Made by a program: the position numbers and the translations under genes. A model generated the notes under the pieces. That model was not told where the DNA came from and did no database searches. It was given only the letters and a program-made list of their open reading frames with translations. Below are positions 34,845-43,871 of a DNA stretch of 64,000 nt, piece after piece (position 1 is the first letter of the stretch; every line of letters begins with the position of its first letter). Source of the stretch: Thermohalobaculum sp039026375 (lineage in GTDB: Bacteria; Pseudomonadota; Alphaproteobacteria; Rhodobacterales; Rhodobacteraceae); NCBI GenBank assembly GCA_039026375.1, contig JBCCML010000002.1:62001-126000 (forward strand). The letters run 5' to 3'.

Positions 34845-36449
34845 ATGACCGACACCACCTCACGTCGCGACTTCATGAAGATGGGCATGGCGGGCGCGTC
34901 AATCCTGTCATTTCTGAAGGCGCTGCCGGCCAGCGCGGCGACGGACACGATTGTCGTTGTCACCGGGCAGACCATCAACTCGCTGGATCTGCACCGCTCG
35001 GGCACCAGCCGCGCGTCCTATCAGGTGGGCGTCAACGCCTATGACCGGCTGCTGTCTTTCGGCACGAAAGAAGCGATCGGTGGCGGGTTCTCCTATGATT
35101 ATTCGGTGGTCGAGCCGGAATTGGCTGAAAGCTGGGAGACGTCGGACGACGGCCTGACGCTGACCTTCAAGCTGAAGGCGAACGCCAAGTTCTGGGATGG
35201 CCGGAAGGTCACCGCCGAAGATGTGAAATGGTCCTTTGACCGGGCGGTATCGGTCGGCGGCTTCCCCTCCGTCCAGATGAAGGCGGGTGGCTTTGTGCGC
35301 CCCGATCAGTTCATCGCCGTCGACGAGGAGACCTTCGTCATCAAGCTGGACCGCCCCTCGAAGCTGAGCATCCCTGACCTGGCGGTGCCGGTCCCCTACA
35401 TCATGAATTCGGTCGAGGCGAAAGCCAACGCGACCGCCGACGATCCTTGGGCGCTGGAATATCTGCACCAGAACCCAGCCGGCTCGGGCGCTTACAAGGT
35501 CGCGCGCTGGCAGCCGGGCGAGCAGTTGGTCTACGAGCGCAATGAGGATTGGGTGGGCGGCCCCCTGCCCGCCATCAAGCGCGTGATCATCCGCGAGGTG
35601 CCCAGCCCTGCCACCCGCCGCGCGCTCATAGAACGCGGCGACGTGCAAATGGCGTTTGGCATCCCTGACAAGGACGCCGCCGAACTGGCAGACAAAATCG
35701 ACGTCTTCTCGACCCCGGTCGAGAACTGCATCCACTGCCTGTGTCCGAACTTTGCCTTCGAGCCCTTCCAGGATGCTGATGTGCGCAAAGCCATCGCCTA
35801 CGCGGTGCCCTACGAGGACATCTTCCAGGCCGCCGCCTTCGGCCGGGGCCTGCCGCTGTATGGCGCCGAGGGCCCCATCGAGGACATCGCCTGGCCGCGC
35901 AAGACGCAATACTACACTGACCTCGACAAGGCGAAGGAGCACATGGCCAAGTCCGCCCACGCCGATGGCTTCGACGTGACCATGTCGATCAGCGCGGATC
36001 TGGCTTCCTGGATGGAGCCAACGGCCCTGCTGGTGCAGGAGGCGCTGGGCAAGATCGGCATCAACGTCACCATCGAAAAGATCCCCGGGGCGAACTGGCG
36101 GACGGCCGTGCTGGTCGAGAAACGCCTGGACCTGCACCTGGAGAACTTTGGCGGCTGGCTGAACACGCCCGACTACTACTTCTTCTGGGCCTACAAGGAC
36201 GGGCACCTCTTCAACTCGTCGAACTACCGCAACGAGGAGATCGAGGAACTGGTCGACGCCTCTCTGCACATGCCGATGGACGATCCGGAATACGCCCCGA
36301 TGATCAAGCGCATGTTTGAGATCGCGCTGGACGAGCTGCCGCGGATCCCGCTCTACCAGCCGGCGCTGAACGTCGCGACCAACGGCGTCGAAGGCTACGA
36401 GTTCTGGTTCCACCGCCAACTGGATGCGCGGCCGCTCAAAGTCGTCTGA
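34845..36449 (+). CDS. ABC transporter substrate-binding protein (SBP_bac_5, dipeptide/oligopeptide type) with Tat signal
   Basis: About 534 residues from ATG 34845, preceded by AGGGG. The N-terminus has a twin-arginine motif (TSRRDFMKMG) followed by a hydrophobic stretch ending in ASA, which predicts Tat export. The mature part follows the DppA/OppA family: LDLHRSGTSRASYQ, VVEPELAESWETSDDGLTLTFKLK, WDGRKVTAEDVKWSFDRA and YERNEDWVGG. It feeds the two permeases and fused ATPase downstream. Members of this family also bind non-peptide ligands. The enzymes at the end of the operon suggest a ureide or amide-like substrate. Confidence 0.9.
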   Translation: MTDTTSRRDFMKMGMAGASILSFLKALPASAATDTIVVVTGQTINSLDLHRSGTSRASYQVGVNAYDRLLSFGTKEAIGGGFSYDYSVVEPELAESWETSDDGLTLTFKLKANAKFWDGRKVTAEDVKWSFDRAVSVGGFPSVQMKAGGFVRPDQFIAVDEETFVIKLDRPSKLSIPDLAVPVPYIMNSVEAKANATADDPWALEYLHQNPAGSGAYKVARWQPGEQLVYERNEDWVGGPLPAIKRVIIREVPSPATRRALIERGDVQMAFGIPDKDAAELADKIDVFSTPVENCIHCLCPNFAFEPFQDADVRKAIAYAVPYEDIFQAAAFGRGLPLYGAEGPIEDIAWPRKTQYYTDLDKAKEHMAKSAHADGFDVTMSISADLASWMEPTALLVQEALGKIGINVTIEKIPGANWRTAVLVEKRLDLHLENFGGWLNTPDYYFFWAYKDGHLFNSSNYRNEEIEELVDASLHMPMDDPEYAPMIKRMFEIALDELPRIPLYQPALNVATNGVEGYEFWFHRQLDARPLKVV

Positions 36450-36452
36450 GCG

Positions 36453-37487
36453 ATGCTGAGCACCCGACCTCGCCTGCGCGCGACGCTGATGCGGATCGTG
36501 CAGGCGCTTCCGGTTGTGGTGGGCGTCGTGGTGATCAGCTTCCTGCTGACGCGCGCGCTGCCCGGCGACCCGGCGGTCTACTTTGCCGGCGCCGCCGCTG
36601 ATGCGGAATCGATCGAACAGGTCCGCGTCGCCATGGGATTGGACAAGCCCCTGCTGGAGCAGTTCATCGTCTATGTGGGCGATCTGCTGCGCGGCGACCT
36701 GGGGCAATCGCTGTCCACCGGCCGCCCGGTGGCGGTGGACCTGGCGACACGCCTGCCCGCCTCGCTAGAGCTGACGCTGACGGCTCTGCTGTTGGCGGTG
36801 GTGATTGCCGTGCCTCTGGGCGTCCTGGCCGCAACGCGACCTGGGTCCTGGGTGGATCATCTTTGCCGGGTGGTGGTGACGGCAGGGGTCTCGCTGCCGA
36901 CATTCTTCACCGGCATTCTGCTGATCTACATCCTCTACTACCTGATGGGTTGGGCGCCCTCGCCCATCGGCCGGCTGGATTTCATCTACCTCTCGCCCGA
37001 GCACGTCACCGGGTTCTACCTGATCGATGCAGCGCTGGTCCGCGATTGGGAAACATGGCGGGGTGCTGCAAGCCAGCTTGCCCTGCCGGCCATGACCATG
37101 GCGCTGTTCACCCTGGCGCCCATCGCCCGGATGACGCGGGCCGCGATGCTCAGCGCCTTGTCGGCTGATTTCATCCGCACAGCCAAGGCTGCGGGTCTGT
37201 CCAACCGCAAGGTGCTCTACGGCTATGCCTTCCGCAACGCGCTGCTGCCGGTGGTGACCACATTGGGCATGGTGTTCTCCTTCGCGCTGGGCGCCAACGT
37301 ACTGGTCGAGAAGGTCTTTGCCTGGCCCGGCATCGGGTCCTACGCAGTCGAGGCATTGGTCGTGTCCGACTACGCCGCCGTGCAGGGCTTCGTCCTGACT
37401 ATGGCACTGCTGTTCGTGGCGCTGAACCTGGTCATCGACCTCTTGTACACCGCCATCGACCCGCGCACCGGATTCCTGTCGTCATGA
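36453..37487 (+). CDS. ABC transporter permease, DppB type
   Basis: 344 residues starting 3 bp after the binding-protein gene. The family start LPVVVGVVVISFLLTRALPGDPAVYFAG and RVAMGLDKPLLEQFIVYVGDLLRGDLGQSLSTGRPV are clear. The EAA-type loop is FIRTAKAAGLSNRKVLYGYAFRNALLPVVT, and EKVFAWPGIGSYAVEALV follows. About six membrane helices. It overlaps the next permease gene by 4 bp. Confidence 0.92.
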   Translation: MLSTRPRLRATLMRIVQALPVVVGVVVISFLLTRALPGDPAVYFAGAAADAESIEQVRVAMGLDKPLLEQFIVYVGDLLRGDLGQSLSTGRPVAVDLATRLPASLELTLTALLLAVVIAVPLGVLAATRPGSWVDHLCRVVVTAGVSLPTFFTGILLIYILYYLMGWAPSPIGRLDFIYLSPEHVTGFYLIDAALVRDWETWRGAASQLALPAMTMALFTLAPIARMTRAAMLSALSADFIRTAKAAGLSNRKVLYGYAFRNALLPVVTTLGMVFSFALGANVLVEKVFAWPGIGSYAVEALVVSDYAAVQGFVLTMALLFVALNLVIDLLYTAIDPRTGFLSS

Positions 37488-38356
37488 GCGACATGCCCAT
37501 CAGCGCAGCCCCGCAAGGCCGTTTCGACCACATCCTCTATGTGCTCAGGTCGAACCCCGTCACCATGATCGCCTTCGGGATGCTGGGCTTCATCCTGGCC
37601 TGCGCGATCCTGGGCCCCTCGCTGGTGCCCTACGACCCGCTGGCCACCAATGCGGCCAATGCGCTGCAACCGCCCTCGGCCCAGCATTGGTTCGGCACCG
37701 ATCAGGTGGGGCGCGACGTCTTCAGCCGCGTGATAGTCGCCACCCGGCTGGACCTGACGATCTCGGTCCTGGCGGTGACCATGTCCTTCGTCGTGGGCTC
37801 GATCCTCGGGGCGGCGGCAGGCTACTGGGGCGGCTGGCTGGACATCGTGCTGAACCGAATCCTGGACACCATAATGGCCTTCCCGCTGTTCGTCCTGGCC
37901 ATGGGGATCGTCGCCGCCCTGGGCAACACGATCGAAAACATCATCTACGCCACCGCCATCATCAACATGCCCTTCTATGCCCGCCTGGTGAGGGCAGAGG
38001 TCAATATCCGCCGCGACGCAGGGTTCGCCCGCGCGGCGAAGTTGTCGGGCAACTCGGACCTGCGCGTGCTGGCCCTGCATATCTTTCCAAACGCACTCCC
38101 TCCGATGATGGTGCAGGTCTCGCTCAACCTCGGCTGGGCAATCCTGAACGCGGCGGGCCTCAGCTTCATCGGCCTCGGCGTGCGCCCGCCCACACCCGAA
38201 TGGGGGATTATGGTGGCCGAGGGCGCGAACTTCATCGTCTCGGGCGAATGGTGGTTGGCGGTCTTCCCCGGCCTCTGGCTGATGATGGCGGTCTTCACGT
38301 TCAACCTGCTGGGCGACGGGCTGCGCGACATCGTCGACCCCAGAAAGCGCACCTGA
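37484..38356 (+). CDS. ABC transporter permease, DppC type
   Basis: 290 residues. GPSLVPYDPLATN, HWFGTDQVGRDVFSRVIVATRLDLTIS and the EAA loop INMPFYARLVRAEVNIRRDAGFARAAKLSG identify the DppC family. It pairs with the preceding permease. The stop TGA shares its final A with the next gene's ATG (TGATG). Confidence 0.92.
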   Translation: MSDMPISAAPQGRFDHILYVLRSNPVTMIAFGMLGFILACAILGPSLVPYDPLATNAANALQPPSAQHWFGTDQVGRDVFSRVIVATRLDLTISVLAVTMSFVVGSILGAAAGYWGGWLDIVLNRILDTIMAFPLFVLAMGIVAALGNTIENIIYATAIINMPFYARLVRAEVNIRRDAGFARAAKLSGNSDLRVLALHIFPNALPPMMVQVSLNLGWAILNAAGLSFIGLGVRPPTPEWGIMVAEGANFIVSGEWWLAVFPGLWLMMAVFTFNLLGDGLRDIVDPRKRT

Positions 38357-40005
38357 TGCTGAGTGTCCGCGATCTGGCCGTGTCGTTCCAGACCCGCCGC
38401 GGGCAGGTCGATGCCGTGCGCGGCGTCAGCTTTGACCTGGCCAGGGGAGAGATCCTGGGCATCGTCGGCGAAAGCGGCTCGGGCAAATCGGTGACCTCCT
38501 ATGCCCTCATGCGCATTCTGGATGCGGGCGGCATGATCAAGCAGGGTGATGCCGAATACTCCGGCATCGACCTCCGTAATGCGTCCGAACGGGATATGCG
38601 TGACATCCGGGGGCGCGAGATCTCGATGATCTTTCAGAACCCGCGTGCCGCGCTCAACCCCATCCGCAAGGTCGGCCACCAGATCGAGGATGTGCTGCGC
38701 CAGCATGCCAGCGCCACGCGGGTCAATGCCCGCGCCAAGGCGATCGAGGCGCTAGAGGCCGTGCGCATCAAAGATGCTCAGGCCCGCTATGACGCCTACC
38801 CGTTCGAGCTATCGGGCGGCATGTGCCAGCGCATCGTCTGCGCCATCGCGCTGGCCTGCAACCCGCGCGTTCTGATCGCCGACGAGCCGACCACGGGCCT
38901 GGACATTACCACGCAAAAGGCCGTGATGGATCTGGTGCGCGACCTGATCCGCGAACGCGGCATGAGCAGCATCCTGATCACCCACGATTTGGGGTTAGCC
39001 GCGCAGTACTGCGACCGGATCGTCGTGATGAAGGATGGCGAGATCGTCGAACAGGGCGATCCGCTGACGTTGTTTAGTACGCCCCAGCACCCCTATAGCC
39101 GCAAGCTGGTCGATGCGACCCCCCGCGCGGGAGAGAGCATTCGCAGCCTGCTGCCGCCCGAAGATCGCCGCCCCATGCTGGTCCATGCCATCGAAGACGG
39201 CCCGCTGGTCCAGGTCCGCGATCTGGTGAAGACCTATCAGGGCAAATCCGGCCCCGTGCACGCGGTCAAGGGCATCTCCTTCGACATCCGCCAGGGCCAA
39301 AGCGTCGGCCTGGTGGGCGAAAGCGGCTGCGGCAAGTCCACGACTTCCGAGATCCTGGTGCGTCTGCTGGACCCAACCGCTGGCCAGGTGATCTTCGACG
39401 GCGAAGATATCGGCGCCATCCCCGCCAAGGGGTTCGCCCGCAACCCGCGCCGCGCCGACATTCAGATGGTTTTCCAGGACGCCACCGACAGCCTGAACCC
39501 GCGCCACACGTCGCGCCAGACCATTGCCGAGCCGCTGAAGCGCCTGACGCGCCTGCGCGGCGCCAAGCTGGCGGCGCGCATCGAGGAACTGGCCACCCTG
39601 GTCGGCCTGCCGCTGCCCCTGCTGGACCGGTTTCCCCACCAGCTATCGGGTGGGCAGAAGGCCCGCGTCGGCATCGCCCGGGCCATCGCGCTTGAGCCGA
39701 AGTTCCTGATCCTGGACGAACCCACGGCGGCGCTGGACGTCTCGATCCAGGCAGTCGTCCTGAACCTGCTTGTGGACCTGCGCGCCAAGCTGGGCATGAC
39801 GTATCTGTTCGTCAGCCACGATCTGCACGTCGTCCGGCTGCTCTGCGATCATGTCATCGTCATGAAGGACGGCGAAATGGTCGAGCAAGGTCCCGCTGTG
39901 CAGGTTATGACGGCGCCGCAGAACCTCTATACCAAGGCGCTGCTGGATGCCGCGCCCACCCCGCCTGAACGGCGCGACCAGACGCTGATGACCGGAGTAT
40001 CCTGA
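38356..40005 (+). CDS. Fused dipeptide-type ABC ATPase (two domains, DppD-DppF like)
   Basis: 549 residues from ATG 38356 with two complete ATPase domains. The first has GESGSGKSV, the signature LSGGMCQRIVCAIAL and LIADEPTTGLD. The second has GESGCGKST, LSGGQKARVGIARAI and LILDEPTAALD. The first signature contains Cys where Arg is usual (GGMCQR for GGMRQR). Such fusions are common in proteobacterial peptide/nickel/opine transporters. TGATG overlaps join it to the genes on both sides. Confidence 0.92.
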   Translation: MLSVRDLAVSFQTRRGQVDAVRGVSFDLARGEILGIVGESGSGKSVTSYALMRILDAGGMIKQGDAEYSGIDLRNASERDMRDIRGREISMIFQNPRAALNPIRKVGHQIEDVLRQHASATRVNARAKAIEALEAVRIKDAQARYDAYPFELSGGMCQRIVCAIALACNPRVLIADEPTTGLDITTQKAVMDLVRDLIRERGMSSILITHDLGLAAQYCDRIVVMKDGEIVEQGDPLTLFSTPQHPYSRKLVDATPRAGESIRSLLPPEDRRPMLVHAIEDGPLVQVRDLVKTYQGKSGPVHAVKGISFDIRQGQSVGLVGESGCGKSTTSEILVRLLDPTAGQVIFDGEDIGAIPAKGFARNPRRADIQMVFQDATDSLNPRHTSRQTIAEPLKRLTRLRGAKLAARIEELATLVGLPLPLLDRFPHQLSGGQKARVGIARAIALEPKFLILDEPTAALDVSIQAVVLNLLVDLRAKLGMTYLFVSHDLHVVRLLCDHVIVMKDGEMVEQGPAVQVMTAPQNLYTKALLDAAPTPPERRDQTLMTGVS

Positions 40006-41807
40006 TGTTGCGTGACCTGCCCTTCACCCTGGACGCGCTTCGGGCGGCCTATGCCGGCGGCGCCCGCCCCGAGGACGTAGTTGACGAGGTCTATCGGCGC
40101 ATCGACGCCGTCGGCGATCCCGGCATCTTCATCCATCTGAGGGATCGGGACGCGGTCATGGCCGAGGCGACGACGCTGGGCGCCTATGACCGCGACAAGC
40201 CGCTCTGGGGCATCCCCTATGCCGCCAAGGACAATATCGATGTCGCGGGGATCGAGACGACGGCCGGTTGCCCGGCCTACGCCTACACGCCCGCTAAAGA
40301 CGCCTTTGTCATCGCCAACCTGCGCGCAGCAGGGGCGCTGATGATCGGCAAGACCAATCTCGATCAGTTCGCAACCGGGCTGGTGGGGGTGCGCACCCCC
40401 TACGGCGCGCCGCTGAATGCGGTGGACCCCCAGATCGTGCCGGGCGGCTCCTCCGGCGGGTCGGGCGTCGTGGTGGGCCATGGGATAGTCACGTTCTCGC
40501 TGGGTACCGATACTGCGGGGTCGGGGCGCGTGCCTGCCGCGTTGAACAACATCGTCGGGCTGAAGCCCAGCCTGGGCGCGCTGTCCGCGACCGGGATCGT
40601 GCCCGCCTGCCGGACACTCGACACGGTGTCGGTCTTCGCGCTGACCGTGGACGACGCCTATGCCGCCTTCGCGGTGGCACGTGGGTTCGACCCGGCGGAT
40701 TCCTATTCCCGGGATCTCCCACATCAGCCGCCGACCGCCCCAAGCCCAGGCCTGCGGATCGGCATCCCGGACACGGCGACCATCCAGTTCTTCGGCGACG
40801 AAACCCAGGCAGCCACCTTCGCCCGCGATGTGGCCACGCTGCAGGCCCAAGGCGCCCAGATCGTGCCGCTGGATTTCGAGCCGCTCTACGCCATCGCGCG
40901 CATGCTTTACGAAGGGGCGTGGGTTGCCGAACGCTACACCGTGATTGAGGCGTTGCTCGAGAAGGACCCCGAGGCCGTACATCCCGTCACCCGCCAGATC
41001 ATCACAGCGGCCGAAGGGATGTCTGCCGCCGATGCCTTCCAGGGGATCTATCGCCTGTCGGACCTCGCCCGCGCGGCGGCGCCGATGTTGGACGCGGTCG
41101 ACCTCCTCTGCGTGCCAACGATCCCCACCTTCTACAGTGTCGCCGATCTGCAGGCCGACCCGGTCACGCCCAACTCGAACCTCGGCACGTACACGAACTT
41201 TGTGAACCTGCTGGGCATGTGCGGGATCGCGGTGCCCACGGCGCCGCGCAGCGATGGCAGGCCCGGCAGCGTCACCCTGCTGGCAGAGGCGGGCGAGGAT
41301 GCCCTCGTCGCCTCGGTCGCCCGTCTGTTCGAGGTGGACTGCCCCCGCACCCTGGGCGCCACGGCGCATCCGGTGCCCTCCCCCAAACCGCTTGACGCAG
41401 CATCAACCGACCAGATCCACCTGGCCGTTTGCGGGGCGCACATGACGGGCCTTCCGCTCAACTGGCAGCTCACGGACCTTGGCGCCAAGTTTGTCCGCAA
41501 GGCCCACACCGCCCCCAGCTACCGGTTCTATGCGCTGTCCGGTAGCCCCCCGGCGCGGCCCGGCTTGGTCCGCACTGACCAGGGCGGCCCCGTCGCGCTG
41601 GAGATCTGGTCCCTGCCAAAACCCGCCCTGGGCGCCTTCCTGGAAGGGATCCCTGCGCCGCTTGGCATCGGATCGATCGAGCTATCAGACGGCCAATGGG
41701 TCAAGGGTTTCCTCTGCGAAGGCGCCGGTACCAAGGGCGCGACCGACATCACCCACCTGGGCGACTGGCGGACCTATCTTGCCTCGCACCACGCCGTTAC
41801 GGTCTGA
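40005..41807 (+). CDS. atzF: Allophanate hydrolase (amidase-signature domain plus C-terminal domain)
   Basis: 600 residues. The amidase-signature triad is Lys75 (AAKDNID), Ser149 (GGSSGGSG) and Ser173 (DTAGSGR). The family diagnostic KTNLDQFATGLVGVRTPYG is present. Residues from about 460 to 600 (VCGAHMTGLPLNWQL, FLEGIPAPLGIGSIEL, WVKGFLCE) form the C-terminal domain found only in allophanate hydrolases. The reaction releases ammonia and CO2 from allophanate or related N-carboxy ureas. No urea carboxylase or biuret hydrolase gene is nearby. It is translationally coupled to the transporter (TGATG), so it probably acts on something derived from the imported compound. Confidence 0.9.
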   Translation: MLRDLPFTLDALRAAYAGGARPEDVVDEVYRRIDAVGDPGIFIHLRDRDAVMAEATTLGAYDRDKPLWGIPYAAKDNIDVAGIETTAGCPAYAYTPAKDAFVIANLRAAGALMIGKTNLDQFATGLVGVRTPYGAPLNAVDPQIVPGGSSGGSGVVVGHGIVTFSLGTDTAGSGRVPAALNNIVGLKPSLGALSATGIVPACRTLDTVSVFALTVDDAYAAFAVARGFDPADSYSRDLPHQPPTAPSPGLRIGIPDTATIQFFGDETQAATFARDVATLQAQGAQIVPLDFEPLYAIARMLYEGAWVAERYTVIEALLEKDPEAVHPVTRQIITAAEGMSAADAFQGIYRLSDLARAAAPMLDAVDLLCVPTIPTFYSVADLQADPVTPNSNLGTYTNFVNLLGMCGIAVPTAPRSDGRPGSVTLLAEAGEDALVASVARLFEVDCPRTLGATAHPVPSPKPLDAASTDQIHLAVCGAHMTGLPLNWQLTDLGAKFVRKAHTAPSYRFYALSGSPPARPGLVRTDQGGPVALEIWSLPKPALGAFLEGIPAPLGIGSIELSDGQWVKGFLCEGAGTKGATDITHLGDWRTYLASHHAVTV

Positions 41808-41809
41808 AA

Positions 41810-42280
41810 ATGTCGCGTGCCGAAACCCTGCTGGCCGAGATGGGCCTGGAGCTGCCGCCGGACTGGACCCCGATGGGACAGTTCCTGCCCTTCCGCCGCG
41901 ATGGCACCACCGTCTACCTGTCCGGCCAGGTCTGCGAGTGGGACGGCAAGGTGACCAACACCGGACCAGTGCCCAACACGCCCGAGGGGATCGCCACCGC
42001 GCAGGAGGCCGCGAAGATCTGCGCCCTCAACCTGCTGTATCGGTTGCGAGAGGCGTGCGAGGGCGACCTGGACCGGGTAGATTGCGTGCTGCGCCTGGGC
42101 GGGTTCGTGCAATGCGAGACCGGCTTTCCCGCGAGCCCGCTGGTGATCAACGCGGCGACCGAGGTCTTCGTGGCACTGTTCGGGGAGGCTGGCTGGCACG
42201 CCCGCACCGCCGTAGGCGTCCCGGGCCTGCCCGGCAATGCCTCGGTCGAGGTGGACGCTATCGTGCGCCTGAAGGCCTGA
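41810..42280 (+). CDS. RidA/YjgF/YER057c/UK114-family protein
   Basis: 156 residues from ATG 41810, 2 bp after the hydrolase stop. It has the RidA fold features YLSGQVCEWDGKV, EGIATAQEAAKICALNLLYRL, CVLRLGGFVQC and WHARTAVGVPGLPGNASVEVDAI; the Arg near the active site and the final Glu are kept. The family hydrolyses reactive enamines/imines or, in catabolic clusters, aminoacrylate- or carbamate-like intermediates. Here it is the last gene of the ABC-allophanate operon and may clear an unstable intermediate. Confidence 0.88.
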   Translation: MSRAETLLAEMGLELPPDWTPMGQFLPFRRDGTTVYLSGQVCEWDGKVTNTGPVPNTPEGIATAQEAAKICALNLLYRLREACEGDLDRVDCVLRLGGFVQCETGFPASPLVINAATEVFVALFGEAGWHARTAVGVPGLPGNASVEVDAIVRLKA

Positions 42281-43570
42281 TTAATCGGGTAGCTTCGGGG
42301 CCGGAAGGGGCGGTGCCAGGCCCTCCAATGCCGCAGCCACGGCAAGCAACGTCGCCTCTGCCCCCGGTTTCGCCGCCAGCATCACGGCCCTTGGGCGGCC
42401 GAGACGATCCAGCCCCCAGGGCAGGCTGATCAGCGGGCCGCGAAACACTGTCCAGCAAGTCAGCCAGTATTGGAACCCAGTCGTCTCGCCCATCTTGGGC
42501 GCGCCGTCCGGCACCGGCAGGGTGAGGAGGATGTCGGCGTCCTCCATCTCCGCCCAGAAGCTGTCGCGGGCGCCATCCAGTCGGAGCAGAGCATCTGCTG
42601 CCTCAGTGGTCGGGATCGCGGCCCCTGCCTGCAGTGCCGCCCGAAACTTGGGCCTCAGGAGATCCGCGCGATTGCCCCGTAGCAGGTGACCGTGGGCCAT
42701 GTATGCCTCGTGGTTCATGACGATCCGGTGGTCGGCCACTACCGTTTCGGCATCGACGCTTGTCGGGGTTTCCGCTACTGCCCCGCAGACCTGCCCGAGG
42801 CGTTCTGCGGCATCGCTCAGCGCGCCTTCAGTCTCTGGCGCGATTGGTGTCGTGCTATCCAACAGCATGCGGCAGCCCGCACAGCCCTCGGGCCGTTTTG
42901 TATCGACGTCGGGGCGGTTCGGGCACATGGCGTCGAACGCCCGCGCGGCCAGATCCACGGACCGGGCAATGATCCCCACTGTGTCAAAGCTGGGTGCCAG
43001 CGGGGTTGCGCCCAGGGTCGGTAAGATCCCGTAGCCGGGTTTGAAACCGACCGCCCCGCAATAGGCCGCCGGACGACAGAGAGAGCCCGCCGTCTGCGTG
43101 CCAAGGGCAATGTCGACCACGCCAGCGCCGACCGCAGCGCCCGATCCGCTGCTGGACCCGCCGGGGCTGCGCGACAGGTCATAGGGGTTCCTGCAATCCG
43201 TTGGGTCGGTGAAGGCGAATTCGGTCGTTACCATCTTGCCGATGATGTGCGCGCCCGCCTGGCGCAAGGCCGCGACGACAGGCGCATCCTGGGTCGCCGC
43301 AGGCGCATCGGCGCAGGTTGCACTACCATTCCGCGTCGGCATCCCGGCGACATCGATGATGTCTTTAACGCCGACGATGGTGCCGGACAGCGCGCCGTTG
43401 AGTTGCGACGCTCCGGGCTCTGTGGGCGCAAGACCCTCCCGCAGGTCGGCGAACGCGTGGAGGTGTCGGTCCCACCGGCGACGGTTAGCGTTCTGATCTG
43501 GGTTGATGTGCGCCAAAGCAGTGCTCCCCCTTCCTGTAGGCCCCGCCAGATCGCCCCATCCCTGCGGCAT
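42281..43570 (-). CDS. Amidase-signature family enzyme
   Basis: 429 residues with Lys69 (VGVKDIIDVAG), Ser139 (GGSSSGSG) and the nucleophile Ser163 (GTQTAGSLCRPAAY). It is convergent with the ridA gene, stopping one base after it. The start at ATG 43570 is not strongly supported; the family-like sequence begins near ALAHINPDQNA. It probably hydrolyses an amide feeding the allophanate pathway, resembling AtzE-type partners, though no AtzG-like small gene is visible. Confidence 0.88.
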   Translation of the reverse strand: MPQGWGDLAGPTGRGSTALAHINPDQNANRRRWDRHLHAFADLREGLAPTEPGASQLNGALSGTIVGVKDIIDVAGMPTRNGSATCADAPAATQDAPVVAALRQAGAHIIGKMVTTEFAFTDPTDCRNPYDLSRSPGGSSSGSGAAVGAGVVDIALGTQTAGSLCRPAAYCGAVGFKPGYGILPTLGATPLAPSFDTVGIIARSVDLAARAFDAMCPNRPDVDTKRPEGCAGCRMLLDSTTPIAPETEGALSDAAERLGQVCGAVAETPTSVDAETVVADHRIVMNHEAYMAHGHLLRGNRADLLRPKFRAALQAGAAIPTTEAADALLRLDGARDSFWAEMEDADILLTLPVPDGAPKMGETTGFQYWLTCWTVFRGPLISLPWGLDRLGRPRAVMLAAKPGAEATLLAVAAALEGLAPPLPAPKLPD

Positions 43571-43871
43571 GCCGGACCTGGTTCAGTAGGCTTGGTTGCC
43601 CCCTGGATCGCAGCCTCCGCCCAGATTTACGCGGCGTTAACAGCTAGGGACAAGTCGACTTTCTGTGCATACGGGTGCGGTACAGGTGCTGCACACTTGC
43701 GGTACAGGTGCTGTACGCGTGCTGCACGCCTGGATTCCAAGCGCCAGGGGCGGTTTCGGGGGCGTGGTTCGGGCACATTTGCGGGGCTCAAAACCCGGAA
43801 AATCCCAGTGTAGATGGTCCGTCGAAAGCGATGTAGCCTATCCGCAAGGCTCTCAGCGCAGCGAGGATAGA
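43571..43871. other. Divergent intergenic region between amidase and gamma-glutamyltransferase-like genes
   Basis: About 300 bp with no credible gene. It contains copy 1 of the 99-bp repeat (43651-43749). The final ~120 bp holds the likely leader and GAGG ribosome-binding site of the gene at 43872. Confidence 0.7.
43651..43749 (+). repeat. 99-bp dispersed repeat with 11-bp iteron-like units, copy 1
   Basis: Starts CAAGTCGACTTTCTGTGCAT and ends GCGCCAGGG. Inside are one 10-bp and five 11-bp units of the form TGCnGyACnnn (TGCGGTACAGG, TGCTGCACACT, TGCGGTACAGG, TGCTGTACGCG, TGCTGCACGCC). The same 99 bp occurs on the minus strand at 59454-59552, aligned without gaps and with about 12 differences by hand count. 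The 11-bp period suits a protein bound on one face of DNA. Its 3' end lies 122 bp before a start codon in the same orientation. Confidence 0.8.

Noticed and set aside
34908..36707. Very long minus-strand frame opposite the binding-protein gene
   Set aside because: It is the antisense of a GC-rich gene, with His/Arg/Asp-biased composition typical of such shadows. The plus strand has clear family motifs.
37687..38355. Long N-terminal extension of the fused ABC ATPase
   Set aside because: The extension runs out of frame through the DppC-type permease gene. The ATPase begins at ATG 38356 with a TGATG overlap.
43651..43749. CRISPR array
   Set aside because: Units are 11 bp with no spacers between them, and no cas genes are present.
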